A program made the translations under genes and the position numbers. The notes beneath the pieces were generated by a model. That model saw nothing but the letters and a program-made list of their open reading frames with translations, was not told the DNA's origin and ran no database searches. 62,323 nt of DNA, taken from contig JAZNXE010000009.1 in the NCBI GenBank assembly GCA_045593725.1, positions 1 to 62,323 of the forward strand, in the 5' to 3' direction. Shown piece after piece: positions 8,310-17,387 of the stretch. The DNA comes from HGM12713 sp045593725 (GTDB lineage Bacteria; Bacillota; Clostridia; Oscillospirales; CAG-272). The first letter of the stretch is position 1. Every line of letters begins with the position of its first letter.

Positions 8310-8867
8310 ATGAAAAAAGAAGCTGTGTATAAGATATTCTCAAATATTCCCACCCTTAAGACCGAAAGGCTGTCCCTCAGAGCGATGCACCCCATAGACG
8401 CGGAGGATATGTACGATTACGCACGCCGACCTGAGGTGAGCGAATTTCTTCTTTGGGAGCCGCATCCCTCGGTGGCTTATACTAAGCAATATCTGGGCTA
8501 TATACAGAGCAGATACGCCCTGGGGGATTTCTACGATTGGGCTGTCATAGACAGGGAGAGCCGAAGAATGATAGGCACCTGCGGCTTCACCCGAATAGAT
8601 ACGGTAAACGACACCGCGGAGATAGGCTATGTACTCAACCCCGATTTCTGGGGAAAGGGATACGCGGTGGAGGCGGCGCACAGAGTAATTGAGTTTGCTT
8701 TCTCCGAGCTTGGGGTACACCGAATAGAAGCCAGATTTATGAAAGGCAATCAAGCCTCCCTGCGAGTTATGGAAAAGCTGGGCATGACCTTTGAGGGATA
8801 TCATAAGGATGCAATCTTTGTTAAAGGTAAATACCGAACTGTGGGATATAGCGCTATGGTAAATTAA
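8310..8867 (+). CDS. GNAT family N-acetyltransferase (RimJ/RimL type)
   Basis: 185 residues. It opens with 'TERLSLRAM', the usual start of RimJ/RimL-like acetyltransferases, and carries 'GYVLNPDFWGKGYAVEA' (motif A, acetyl-CoA pyrophosphate binding) followed by 'HRIEARFMKGNQASLRVMEKLGM' (motif B, shown here in part). Such enzymes transfer acetyl from acetyl-CoA to amino groups of proteins, antibiotics or small molecules. Monocistronic with its own promoter and no neighbour that hints at the substrate. The sequence cannot separate protein from small-molecule acetylation. Confidence 0.85.
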   Translation: MKKEAVYKIFSNIPTLKTERLSLRAMHPIDAEDMYDYARRPEVSEFLLWEPHPSVAYTKQYLGYIQSRYALGDFYDWAVIDRESRRMIGTCGFTRIDTVNDTAEIGYVLNPDFWGKGYAVEAAHRVIEFAFSELGVHRIEARFMKGNQASLRVMEKLGMTFEGYHKDAIFVKGKYRTVGYSAMVN

Positions 8868-8905
8868 GGAAATTAAAGAAAAATAAACAAAAAAGCATCA
8901 GAAGA

Positions 8906-8934
8906 TTGACATTTCAAAATTATAGGTATATAAT
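8906..8934 (+). promoter_or_regulatory. Promoter of the 838-residue membrane protein gene
   Basis: TTGACA (8906-8911), 17-bp spacer, TATAAT (8929-8934). Confidence 0.8.
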
Positions 8935-8996
8935 GGAAGAGTATTCATTATATACCTTCATTATTTTTAATGGAGAATACGATTTTGGAGGATAAA

Positions 8997-11513
8997 ATGT
9001 TTGGTCTTATTTTTTCGGCTGCCTTTTTAGTAGTGGCACTGCTCTTTATGCTGGTGGGAGCGCTAAAGGGCAAAAAAACCGTGTGGCAGCTATCGGTAAC
9101 CCGCATATCCCTCTCTGTGATTTCCGCAATTATCGCGGCGTTTGTATCATCGCTTATCGCTTGGCACGGCATAGGCGCGGCACTTGGTTCTATTCTCGAA
9201 ATAGAATGGATTATGAACGAGCTTCCCTCGGGTAAGGATATTATTACCGCTATTGCGGCAATGATAGTAGCGCCCCTTTTATTCACCTTTCTTTATACTA
9301 TAATCCGTCTTATAGCTAAGGCCTTCACAAGGCTTATAGCAAGACAATTCCTCAGGCTTACCACCCCCAAGGAAAAGACAGAGGATGTCAAGGCAGAGCA
9401 GGAGCTCTTGGCGGATGACTCTATGGAGAATCATATAAAAGAGCCTGGGGGAGATAATTCTCCCGGGATCGACAGTGAAAAGGATAATAAAAACCGTATG
9501 TTCAAGCTTGAGAAGAACAGCTGGGTAGGCGCGCTCTGCGGCGCGCTGTGCAGCTTTGTAACTCTTTGTATCCTTCTTGTGCCTATGGTTGGTACGCTTG
9601 ACGTTGTCGGCGACATGGCATCTCTCCCTGTGCACACCTTAGCCGCTTCCGACGAAACGGGAATGATGGATACCGTAGCCGATGTGGTTGACGGCGCTTC
9701 GGGCAACGCGGGAGTCGTTACGGTCAAGCTTGTGGGAGGGGGACTTCTTTACGACGCAATGACTACCTATAAGGTAGGTGACACAAGAGTTACTCTCCGC
9801 AGGGAGGCTGAATTTATAAAGACTGTTTCTGTTGCAGTCCTTGCGGCAACCGATAAGGAGGCATCAAATGAGGAGAAGGCAGAGGGAATACGCGAGATTG
9901 CCGTAGCCTTTGAAAAATCCGATATGGTTCCTATTCTTGTGGCAGAGGTGACCCATGCCGCGGCAAGCGATTGGAAGGAGGGCAATGATTTCCACGGTAT
10001 AAAGCGTCCATCTATGGGTGAGAGCTTTGATCCGCTTATGATATCACTTGTGGAGGCGTTCGCGGAGTCGGGAAGAGATACTATAAAGGACGACGTTGCA
10101 ACTATCGTTGAGATAGTCGCGGTCCTTATGGAGAAGGATGCTCTCGGGTCGCTTGGCAGTAATCCTTTGGCTATACTCTCCAAGGAGGACGCTACTGCCC
10201 AGGTAATTGAAAACCTTCTCGATAATCCCAGACTTGACGTTGTGGTGGATGGCATATCCGATTTCGGCATTGGCGTTCTTATGGATGCCGTAGGTGCTAC
10301 CAAGGATGTTTCTCCGCTTTATTCTCGGTTCAAGACCGACGTTCAGGGCGTATATGGTGAAACGGCAGAGGACCTATCGGCGGCTTATGCCAAGGTCTTT
10401 GACAAACACGGTCTTAAGGTCAGCGAGGAGCAGTGCACCAGCGCCGCTCAGACCAAGCTTGACGGCGGAAATATCCTTGAATGGGTAGCAAATAACGTAG
10501 TGGCAGACGAGGAGGATTACGTTAATAAGACGGCTATCGTTCCTATAAATATGATAACCGAGGGAAGGCAAGAGGTGCAGAACAAGGAGAGAGAGGCAAA
10601 GCTTCTGGCTCGCGCCTACGTGCAGGCTTATGAGCTTAAGAATAGGATGTCGGCGAGTACCTTCGGCGTAAAGGATATGGTTGCTGAGATGGGTCCCATT
10701 CTTGATAGCTTTGCTCTTACCGAGAGCGTAGGACCTGTTAAGACCGCATATATTCTGAAGGCTATGCTTCAGTCCGAAACAGTACGCGATAAGATAGGCT
10801 TCTCGGTATTGGAGGCTTCAAATTCCGCAGACTCTATTTCCAAGAACTCCGCTACAAAGAGCTATGCTGCAATGCTTAACTCTCTGATGCTTGCGGTAGA
10901 TATGATAGAGGCGGCTTCCGACCCCAACGTAAACACCAACGATGCGGTAGAAAAGATGCTGGCGGACCTTACCCCCGAGTCGGCAGAGGTTCTTCAGACT
11001 ATTTCTACTCCCGAGGTTATGAAAAAATACGACGTTCCCGAAAAGAGTGCTAAGCCCACCTCGGAGCTGATGTCCGATACCTTCGGCAACCTTTCGGATG
11101 CTAAGGAGAATGGAATGAGTGATGAGGATTACGCCAAGGAATCCGCGGCTGTATCAAATATGATGAGCGTTGCTATGTCCTCAAAGGGCGGAGCTGTCTT
11201 CGGCGAGAATAGCGCTACGGGTATTACCTCAGACCAATTTGTTGACGATATTATGAATTCTACCGTAATGTCAGACACGCTGGTTGAAAAGGTATACGGG
11301 GAGGGCGACGAGCCTAAGATTGACCCTCTTGCTTCGGAAAGAAGCATGAGCGAGGAGGAGAACACAAGCTTTATGACCTCTCTTAACAACAAGTGGAACG
11401 CTTCCGACAAGAGCGAGAGCACCAAGAGAGAGATAGTAGCTATCGCGGCTATAATGAACGTCAAGGTAACGGTTACCGAAAGCGGTGTACAGCAGGTTGT
11501 TGACGCGCAGTAA
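8997..11513 (+). CDS. Large membrane-anchored protein of unknown function, CvpA-like N-terminus
   Basis: 838 residues from the ATG at 8997, chosen because GGAGG ends 5 nt upstream; an in-frame ATG at 8970 lacks an RBS. Hydrophobic helices lie at about 2-24, 36-62 and 80-105, then a charged cytoplasmic-looking linker with many Asp/Glu/Lys, then a fourth helix near 170-195. The first helix and its 'GALKGKK' turn, with the four-helix plan, recall CvpA-family proteins. The remaining 640 residues are hydrophilic, helical, rich in Ala, Asp and Ser, and lack cysteines except one, so a large domain probably lies outside the membrane. I do not recognise this domain. It has its own promoter and terminator, so it stands alone. 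Confidence 0.6.
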   Translation: MFGLIFSAAFLVVALLFMLVGALKGKKTVWQLSVTRISLSVISAIIAAFVSSLIAWHGIGAALGSILEIEWIMNELPSGKDIITAIAAMIVAPLLFTFLYTIIRLIAKAFTRLIARQFLRLTTPKEKTEDVKAEQELLADDSMENHIKEPGGDNSPGIDSEKDNKNRMFKLEKNSWVGALCGALCSFVTLCILLVPMVGTLDVVGDMASLPVHTLAASDETGMMDTVADVVDGASGNAGVVTVKLVGGGLLYDAMTTYKVGDTRVTLRREAEFIKTVSVAVLAATDKEASNEEKAEGIREIAVAFEKSDMVPILVAEVTHAAASDWKEGNDFHGIKRPSMGESFDPLMISLVEAFAESGRDTIKDDVATIVEIVAVLMEKDALGSLGSNPLAILSKEDATAQVIENLLDNPRLDVVVDGISDFGIGVLMDAVGATKDVSPLYSRFKTDVQGVYGETAEDLSAAYAKVFDKHGLKVSEEQCTSAAQTKLDGGNILEWVANNVVADEEDYVNKTAIVPINMITEGRQEVQNKEREAKLLARAYVQAYELKNRMSASTFGVKDMVAEMGPILDSFALTESVGPVKTAYILKAMLQSETVRDKIGFSVLEASNSADSISKNSATKSYAAMLNSLMLAVDMIEAASDPNVNTNDAVEKMLADLTPESAEVLQTISTPEVMKKYDVPEKSAKPTSELMSDTFGNLSDAKENGMSDEDYAKESAAVSNMMSVAMSSKGGAVFGENSATGITSDQFVDDIMNSTVMSDTLVEKVYGEGDEPKIDPLASERSMSEEENTSFMTSLNNKWNASDKSESTKREIVAIAAIMNVKVTVTESGVQQVVDAQ

Positions 11514-11523
11514 TTAAATATTA

Positions 11524-11565
11524 AAAAAGCTCTTGCGGCAAAAATGCCGCAAGAGCTTTTTGTAG
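11524..11565 (+). terminator. Terminator after the 838-residue protein gene
   Basis: 17-bp stem AAAAAGCTCTTGCGGCA / TGCCGCAAGAGCTTTTT with a 4-nt loop and T-run. The symmetric A/T tails could allow bidirectional use. Confidence 0.9.
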
Positions 11566-11574
11566 TTAGAGCTT

Positions 11575-11668
11575 GTTAGGATTTTTGCTGCTTTCTTGAA
11601 AGAAAGTAGCGCAAAGAACTTATTAAGGGGTTATTGTAAAGCTGGTAGGGGCGAACTGTGTTCGCCCG
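11575..11668 (+). repeat. Dispersed repeat, copy B (hairpin plus conserved tail)
   Basis: Hairpin GCTTTCTTGAAAGAAAGTAGC followed by 'ggttattgtaaagctggtag' and 'ggcgaactgtgttcgccc'; homologous to 5365-5457 downstream of a divergent hairpin. Confidence 0.55.
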
Positions 11669-11880
11669 CGGACATTCGCAGAAGGGCCCTATGGGTTCGG
11701 TGATACATAAGCCTTCTCCCACCGGAGAAGGCTATTTCTGTGTTTGTGTATTCCTTTGCCACTACGGAATCTACAATCCCTTACAAGAAGTTCTTTGGCT
11801 CCACCTTTCTCGAAAGAAAGGTGGAAAATCGTTTATAATTCTAACTACGCGCTACGGAATCTACAGCTTTTTGCAAAAAT
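11669..11880. repeat. Intergenic repeat-rich stretch before pyruvate kinase
   Basis: No gene is visible in 11514-11966. Besides copy B it holds a hairpin AGCCTTCTCC / GGAGAAGGCT (about 11709-11733), a hairpin CCACCTTTCT / AGAAAGGTGG (about 11801-11824), and a 14-bp direct repeat 'ctacggaatctaca' (about 11763 and 11849). Probably accumulated palindromic repeat units. Confidence 0.45.
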
Positions 11881-11892
11881 AATATTATATTA

Positions 11893-11921
11893 TTGATGAT
11901 TGGTATTTTTTGTGATATAAT
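11893..11921 (+). promoter_or_regulatory. Pyruvate kinase promoter
   Basis: TTGATG (11893-11898), 17-bp spacer ending TGTGA, TATAAT (11916-11921). Confidence 0.75.
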
Positions 11922-11966
11922 ATATACTGAGGGAGAATTGGAAAACTCCCTGCGGAGGAACAAAAA

Positions 11967-13379
11967 ATGAGAAAAACCAAGATAGTTTGTACAATAGGTC
12001 CGTCGTGCGCCAACGAGGAAACGCTCAGCGGAATGTGCCTTGCGGGAATGAACGTAGCAAGACTTAACTTTTCCCACGGCACTCACGAGGACCATAAGAA
12101 AAACATAGAGCTTATAAAATCGGTGCGCGAGAAGCTGGGGCTTCCTATTGCCATATTGCTTGACACCAAGGGACCTGAATATAGGATAAAGACCTTTAAG
12201 GACGGCAAGATAATGCTTCGGGCGGGAGATAGCTTCACCTTTACCTCTGAGGACGTAGAGGGTGACAGCGCGCGAGTGTCTGTAAACTATAAGGACCTGC
12301 CCCGTGAGATGAAGGCGGGGGATAGAATACTGCTCAATAACGGTCTGGTCATATTCGAGGTGGAGAGCGTAGAGGGAAGCGAGATACATTGCCGAGTTAT
12401 TGAGGGGGGAGAGCTTTCCAACCGAAAGAGCATGAGCTTCCCCGGGAAGGTGCTCAAGCAGGAGTACCTCAGTGAGCACGACAAGAGCGACCTTCTGTTT
12501 GGAATAGAGAATGGAGTCGATTTTATAGCCTGCTCCTTTGTTTCAAGAAAGCAGGATTTGGTTGACGTAAAGAATTTTCTGCGTGAGCATTGCTCGGAGA
12601 TGCCCGATATTATAGCCAAGATAGAAAACCGCTCGGGTGTGGACAATATCCGCGAGATATGCGACGAGTGCGACGGAATAATGATAGCCAGAGGAGATAT
12701 GGGAGTTGAAGTGCCCTTTGAGGAGCTTCCCGCTATACAGAAGCATCTTATCACTACCTGCCGACTTCTTGGTAAGCGCGTTATTACCGCTACCGAAATG
12801 CTTGAGTCGATGATACACAATCCCCGTCCCACCAGAGCCGAGATATCCGACGTAGCAAACGCCGTATATGACGGAACCAGCGCCATAATGCTCTCGGGAG
12901 AAACGGCGGCGGGAAAATATCCTGTGCTTACTGTGGAAACTATGGCGCGCATAGCTCTTCAGACCGAGAAGGGAATAAACTACGCAAAGAGATTTCACGA
13001 GGCGAACTTTATTATTAAAAACACGGTGGACGCCATATCCCACGCAACCTGCGGAATGGCAATAGATATAGGAGCAAGGGCGATAGCGGTCTGCTCACTT
13101 TCAGGAATGACGGCGCGTATGGTGTCCCGCTTCCGCTGCCCCATAGATATTCTCGGGGTGACCACGGACGAGGGCACTTGGCGCAAGCTTGCCCTTTCTT
13201 GGGGAGTTACCCCTGTTATGAGCGAGATGTTCAATTCTCTTGACGTGCTTTTCTACACGGCGCAGAAGCTGGCAAAGAAGGAAATGTCGCTTTCTAAGGG
13301 GGACAGGATAGTTATCACGGGAGGAGTGACCAACGGCTCCTCGGGCAATACGAATCTTATTAAGGTTGAAACAATATAA
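11967..13379 (+). CDS. pyk: Pyruvate kinase
   Basis: 470 residues, the typical length for the form without the extra C-terminal PEP-utiliser domain seen in Bacillus. It catalyses PEP + ADP to pyruvate + ATP, the last step of glycolysis. Motifs include the N-terminal 'TKIVCTIGPS', 'ARLNFSHG', the metal/phosphate site 'MIARGDMGVEV' and the signature 'VITATEMLESMIHNPRPTRA' followed by 'GTSAIMLSGETAAGKYP'. The start is set by GGAGG 8 nt upstream. Monocistronic between its own promoter and a terminator. Confidence 0.97.
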   Translation: MRKTKIVCTIGPSCANEETLSGMCLAGMNVARLNFSHGTHEDHKKNIELIKSVREKLGLPIAILLDTKGPEYRIKTFKDGKIMLRAGDSFTFTSEDVEGDSARVSVNYKDLPREMKAGDRILLNNGLVIFEVESVEGSEIHCRVIEGGELSNRKSMSFPGKVLKQEYLSEHDKSDLLFGIENGVDFIACSFVSRKQDLVDVKNFLREHCSEMPDIIAKIENRSGVDNIREICDECDGIMIARGDMGVEVPFEELPAIQKHLITTCRLLGKRVITATEMLESMIHNPRPTRAEISDVANAVYDGTSAIMLSGETAAGKYPVLTVETMARIALQTEKGINYAKRFHEANFIIKNTVDAISHATCGMAIDIGARAIAVCSLSGMTARMVSRFRCPIDILGVTTDEGTWRKLALSWGVTPVMSEMFNSLDVLFYTAQKLAKKEMSLSKGDRIVITGGVTNGSSGNTNLIKVETI

Positions 13380-13385
13380 GGATAA

Positions 13386-13412
13386 GGGCAGGGCGGCAGC
13401 CCTGCCTAAAAT
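13386..13412 (+). terminator. Terminator after pyk
   Basis: GGGCAGGGC ggca GCCCTGCCT stem followed by AAAATTTATTT. Confidence 0.6.
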
Positions 13413-13512
13413 TTATTTGTTCACTCAATGTTTACAAAGTTTACTATTTTATGAAAAGATTATGCTTTATAATTAGAGAGATTTGTAAAAAAGGAGGACC
13501 TTCAAGAATACT

Positions 13513-15258
13513 ATGATAAAAACTTTGGCTAAGAGTATTCGTGAATACAAGACAAGCTCGATTCTTGCCCCCGTGTTTATCGCGGGCGAGGTAATTATCG
13601 AATGCTTTATACCCTTCGTTACGGCGGAGCTGGTAAGAAATATACAAGGCGGCTGCTCACTGAACGTTATAATAAATTACGGTCTGATGCTTGTGGCTCT
13701 GGCGGTGATGTCCCTCTTGTGCGGCGCATTCGCGGGTCATTTTGCCGCTATCGCCTCCTGCGGATTTGCGAAAAACGTCCGTCACGACATTTATTACGCT
13801 ATCCAGCAGTTTTCTTTTTCCAATATGGATAAATTCTCCACGGCGGGGCTTGTAACAAGGCTTACCACCGACGTTAACAACGTGCAGATGGCGTATATGA
13901 TGATAATCCGCACGGCGATACGCTGTCCGATGATGCTCATTTTTGCGCTGGTGATGGCTGTAATGGTAAGCCCTGCTATGTCCCTTGCCTTTGGGGTTAT
14001 AATTCCTATTCTCGCGATAGGGCTTACATTTATAATCCTCAATGCGCACCCCATATTCAAGACGGTTTTCAAAAAATACGACAACCTCAACAACTCGGTG
14101 CAGGAGAACGTAGCGGGAATGAGAGTTGTAAAGGCGTACGTAAGAGAGGATTTTGAGCGTGAAAAATTCGCCAAGGCATCCGACGACGTGGCTAAGGGCT
14201 TTACTAAAGCGGAGAAGATACTCGCTCTCAACAATCCTCTTATGCAATTCTGCTTTAACGCCCTTATGCTTATGGTCTGCTTCTTCGGCTCACAGCTTAT
14301 AATAAGAACAAACGGCGAGGCGCTTGATATTGCGGGATATACCGCCCTTCTTACCTACGGAGCGCAGATACTGATGAGCCTTATGATGCTTTCTATGATA
14401 ATAGTTATGCTCTCCATGTCTATGGAATCGGCTAACCGTATAGCGGCCGTGCTCAAGGAGCAAAGCGCTATAACAAATCCTGAGTGCCCTATAACCGAGG
14501 TCAGGGACGGAAGCATTCTCTTTGATAAGGTAAGCTTTTCTTACTCAGAGAGTGCGGAGAAAAAATCCCTTGAGGGAATAAATCTCTTTATCGCTTCGGG
14601 CGAAACAGTGGGTATAATCGGAGGAACGGGAAGCGGAAAGACCAGCCTTGTTCAGCTTATCTCACGTCTTTACGACGCAAGCGAGGGAGCTGTTAAGGTA
14701 GGCGGAGTGGACGTTCGCGACTACGACATAGAAACACTGAGAAATCAGGTGTCGGTGGTTCTTCAGAAGAACGTGCTTTTCTCGGGTACTATAAAGGAAA
14801 ATCTTCGCTGGGGCGACCCCGATGCTACCGACGAGGATATGGAGCGTATATGTAAGCTTGCTCAGGCAGATGAATTTATAAAGACCTTCCCCGACGGCTA
14901 CGATACCTATATCACTCAGGGCGGAACTAACGTGTCGGGCGGACAGAAGCAGAGGCTTTGCATTGCCAGAGCACTGCTTAAAAAGCCCAAAATACTTATT
15001 CTGGATGACTCGACCAGCGCGGTGGATACCAGAACCGACGCTCTTATCCGCAAGGCGTTTGCCGAGGAGATACCCGATACCACCAAGATAATAATTGCTC
15101 AGCGTATATCCTCTGTGGAGCACGCCGATAAGATAATCGTTCTTGACGGAGGACGTATTGAGTCGGTCGGAAGCCACGCGGAGCTTATGGAAAACAGCCC
15201 CATATACAGGGAAATATACGAATCTCAGAACAAGGGGGCGCAGAATGATGGCGAATGA
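13513..15258 (+). CDS. ABC exporter half-transporter, degenerate-site subunit
   Basis: 581 residues with exporter membrane domain (about 15-310) and NBD. Walker A 'GGTGSGKTS' and signature 'VSGGQKQR' are intact. Walker B ends 'LILDDSTS' (Asp for the catalytic Glu) and the H-loop is 'IAQRISS' (Gln for His), so this is the non-hydrolysing half. The next gene supplies the complementary canonical site and overlaps by 14 bp. The AAGGAGG lies 16 nt before the ATG, an unusually long spacing, which may mean weak initiation or a non-ATG start closer to the RBS. No regulator gene is adjacent, unlike the exporter pair at 1.3-4.8 kb. Confidence 0.9.
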   Translation: MIKTLAKSIREYKTSSILAPVFIAGEVIIECFIPFVTAELVRNIQGGCSLNVIINYGLMLVALAVMSLLCGAFAGHFAAIASCGFAKNVRHDIYYAIQQFSFSNMDKFSTAGLVTRLTTDVNNVQMAYMMIIRTAIRCPMMLIFALVMAVMVSPAMSLAFGVIIPILAIGLTFIILNAHPIFKTVFKKYDNLNNSVQENVAGMRVVKAYVREDFEREKFAKASDDVAKGFTKAEKILALNNPLMQFCFNALMLMVCFFGSQLIIRTNGEALDIAGYTALLTYGAQILMSLMMLSMIIVMLSMSMESANRIAAVLKEQSAITNPECPITEVRDGSILFDKVSFSYSESAEKKSLEGINLFIASGETVGIIGGTGSGKTSLVQLISRLYDASEGAVKVGGVDVRDYDIETLRNQVSVVLQKNVLFSGTIKENLRWGDPDATDEDMERICKLAQADEFIKTFPDGYDTYITQGGTNVSGGQKQRLCIARALLKKPKILILDDSTSAVDTRTDALIRKAFAEEIPDTTKIIIAQRISSVEHADKIIVLDGGRIESVGSHAELMENSPIYREIYESQNKGAQNDGE

Positions 15259-17182
15259 TAAAATGAAAAGACCCCCAATAAAGAAGGGCGTTATCAAGAG
15301 AATACTTAAGCTGCTCTTTAAGGAATACAAATGGCAGCTGATAGCGGTTATCGCGTGCATAGTGCTGGTATCCTTCGCATCTACCGTAGCGGGACTCTTT
15401 ATGAATCAGTATATCGAATATATTGAGGAGGGTCTTGTGAAGGGGCTTGGCGAGGTTTACGGAAAGATACTCAGAGCCGTGCTTATAATGCTCTCTATAT
15501 ACGCCGTAGGCTGGGTGGCGTCCTTTGCCTATACACGAATAATGGCAATAGTAACACAGAGCTTCCTTAACGGAATGAGAAAAAAGATGTTCGATAAGAT
15601 GCAGAGCTTCCCTCTGCGCTACTTCGATACTAATGCCCACGGTGATATAATGTCCCATTATACCAATGATATAGACACAGTGCGAGAGCTTGTGTCAAAC
15701 ACACTTCCTCATCTTATCCAGTCGGGGCTTATCGTTGCCTTTCTCATATTCAATATGCTCTATCTCAGCATCTGGATGTTTTTTGTGGTATTTGCGGCGA
15801 GTATCGCCATGATAACCGTAGCAAAGAAGATTGGCGGAGCCAGCGCCAAGAACTTTATGAGGATGCAGAAGTCCATAGCAAGGACAGAGGGCTTCGTAGA
15901 GGAGATGATGAACGGACAGAAGGTGGTAAAGGTATTCTGTCACGAGAGCCAGAGCGTTGAGGACTTTGACAGAGTCAACAACCAGCTCTGCAAGGATGCG
16001 ACTGCTGCAAACCGCTTTGCCAATATCCTGATGCCCATTATGGGTAATATCGGAAATATACTCTACGTTCTGGTAGCCTTTATCGGCGGCGCGCTGATAA
16101 TCAGCGGCGCTACCAACATATCTATTCAGCGACTTATAGGTCCTATTCTGGGTATGGAGGTAGGCGTAGCGGTGGGTATTAGCGTTGTAGTTCCTTTCCT
16201 TAACGCCTCCAAGCAATTTACCAACAACGTAAGTCAGGTTTCCCAGCAGATAAACGCCATAGTTATGGCGATGGCGGGAGCGAGCCGTGTGTTTGAGCTT
16301 CTGGATACAGAGCCTGAATACGACGAGGGCTACGTTATGCTGGTAAACGCTAAGGAGGAGGACGGCACTCTCACCGAGAGTGAACAGAGAACGGGACTGT
16401 GGGCGTGGAAGCACCGCCACGGGGACGGAAGCGTTACCTACACCGAGCTGAAGGGCGACGTACAGATAGAAAATATGGATTTCGGCTACGTACCTGAAAA
16501 GCTTGTGCTCAAGGATATCTCGCTTTACGCGCGCCCCGGTCAGAAGGTGGCGTTTGTGGGAGCTACGGGAGCGGGAAAGACGACTATAACCAATCTTATA
16601 AACCGCTTCTATGACATTGACGACGGAAAGATAAGATACGACGGAATAAATATCAACAAGATAAAGAAGGGAGATTTGCGCCGCTCCTTGGGTATCGTTC
16701 TTCAGGATACCAATCTCTTTACGGGAAGCGTTATGGACAACATACGCTACGGAAAGCTTGACGCAAGTGACGAGGAATGTATCGCGGCGGCAAAGCTCGC
16801 CAATGCCCACGACTTTATCACCCGACTGCCCGAGGGCTATAATACTATGCTGACGGCAAACGGGGCAAATCTTTCCCAAGGACAAAGACAGCTTATCTCC
16901 ATAGCGAGAGCGGCTGTGGCGGACCCGCCCGTAATGATACTTGACGAGGCGACCTCCTCCATAGATACCCGAACCGAGGCAATAGTACAACGTGGAATGG
17001 ATGCTCTGATGAAGGGAAGAACGGTATTCGTCATCGCCCACAGACTTTCCACCGTGCGAAACTCCGACGTTATAATGGTGCTGGAGCAGGGACGCATAAT
17101 AGAGCGGGGAAGCCACGAGGAGCTTATAGCTCAGGGGGGCAAGTATTACCAGCTCTATACGGGAGCCTTTGAGCTTGAATAA
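15245..17182 (+). CDS. ABC exporter half-transporter, catalytically competent subunit
   Basis: 645 residues from the ATG at 15245, preceded by GGGGG and overlapping the previous stop; a longer in-frame extension lies inside the upstream gene and is rejected. Membrane helices occupy about 25-340. The NBD has Walker A 'GATGAGKTT', signature 'LSQGQRQL', Walker B 'MILDEATS' with catalytic Glu, and H-loop 'IAHRLST'. A linker of about 45 residues around 380-425 ('EEDGTLTESEQRTGLWAWKH', shown in part) is inserted before the NBD core and is longer than in most family members. It forms a heterodimeric exporter with the preceding gene product; substrate unknown. Confidence 0.9.
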   Translation: MMANDKMKRPPIKKGVIKRILKLLFKEYKWQLIAVIACIVLVSFASTVAGLFMNQYIEYIEEGLVKGLGEVYGKILRAVLIMLSIYAVGWVASFAYTRIMAIVTQSFLNGMRKKMFDKMQSFPLRYFDTNAHGDIMSHYTNDIDTVRELVSNTLPHLIQSGLIVAFLIFNMLYLSIWMFFVVFAASIAMITVAKKIGGASAKNFMRMQKSIARTEGFVEEMMNGQKVVKVFCHESQSVEDFDRVNNQLCKDATAANRFANILMPIMGNIGNILYVLVAFIGGALIISGATNISIQRLIGPILGMEVGVAVGISVVVPFLNASKQFTNNVSQVSQQINAIVMAMAGASRVFELLDTEPEYDEGYVMLVNAKEEDGTLTESEQRTGLWAWKHRHGDGSVTYTELKGDVQIENMDFGYVPEKLVLKDISLYARPGQKVAFVGATGAGKTTITNLINRFYDIDDGKIRYDGININKIKKGDLRRSLGIVLQDTNLFTGSVMDNIRYGKLDASDEECIAAAKLANAHDFITRLPEGYNTMLTANGANLSQGQRQLISIARAAVADPPVMILDEATSSIDTRTEAIVQRGMDALMKGRTVFVIAHRLSTVRNSDVIMVLEQGRIIERGSHEELIAQGGKYYQLYTGAFELE

Positions 17183-17184
17183 AA

Positions 17185-17356
17185 GGGCTATCTCATTCAG
17201 CGCAGAACAGAAACACACATAAAAATGAAATTTGAAAGGTTTACCTTAAAAATTTCTACACAAAAACCGCTTTCACTATCGTTTTCTGATAGCAAAAGCG
17301 GCTTTTTTGTTTATTTGTTTGTGTGTTTTTGTTCTGCATCCTAATGAGGCAGCCCC
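17185..17356. mobile_element. MITE-like element, copy 1 (172 bp)
   Basis: Imperfect terminal inverted repeats: left 'gggctatctcattcag...gcagaac', right (reverse complement) 'ggggctgcctcattagg...gcagaac'. The interior carries 'aaaatgaaatttgaaaggtt' and a terminator-like hairpin AAAACCGCTTTCACTATCG / TGATAGCAAAAGCGGCTTTTTT. The same ends, interior and hairpin recur at 45310-45542. No coding capacity, so it would be mobilised in trans. It probably also ends transcription of the ABC operon. Confidence 0.75.
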
Positions 17357-17387
17357 GTGCTTGCAGGGAAAATTCATTTTTACATAA

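Noticed and set aside
15695..17218. 507-residue open frame on the minus strand opposite the ABC exporter
   Set aside because: It mirrors the codon structure of a clear ABC half-transporter on the plus strand, has no RBS and no recognisable motif; a shadow frame.
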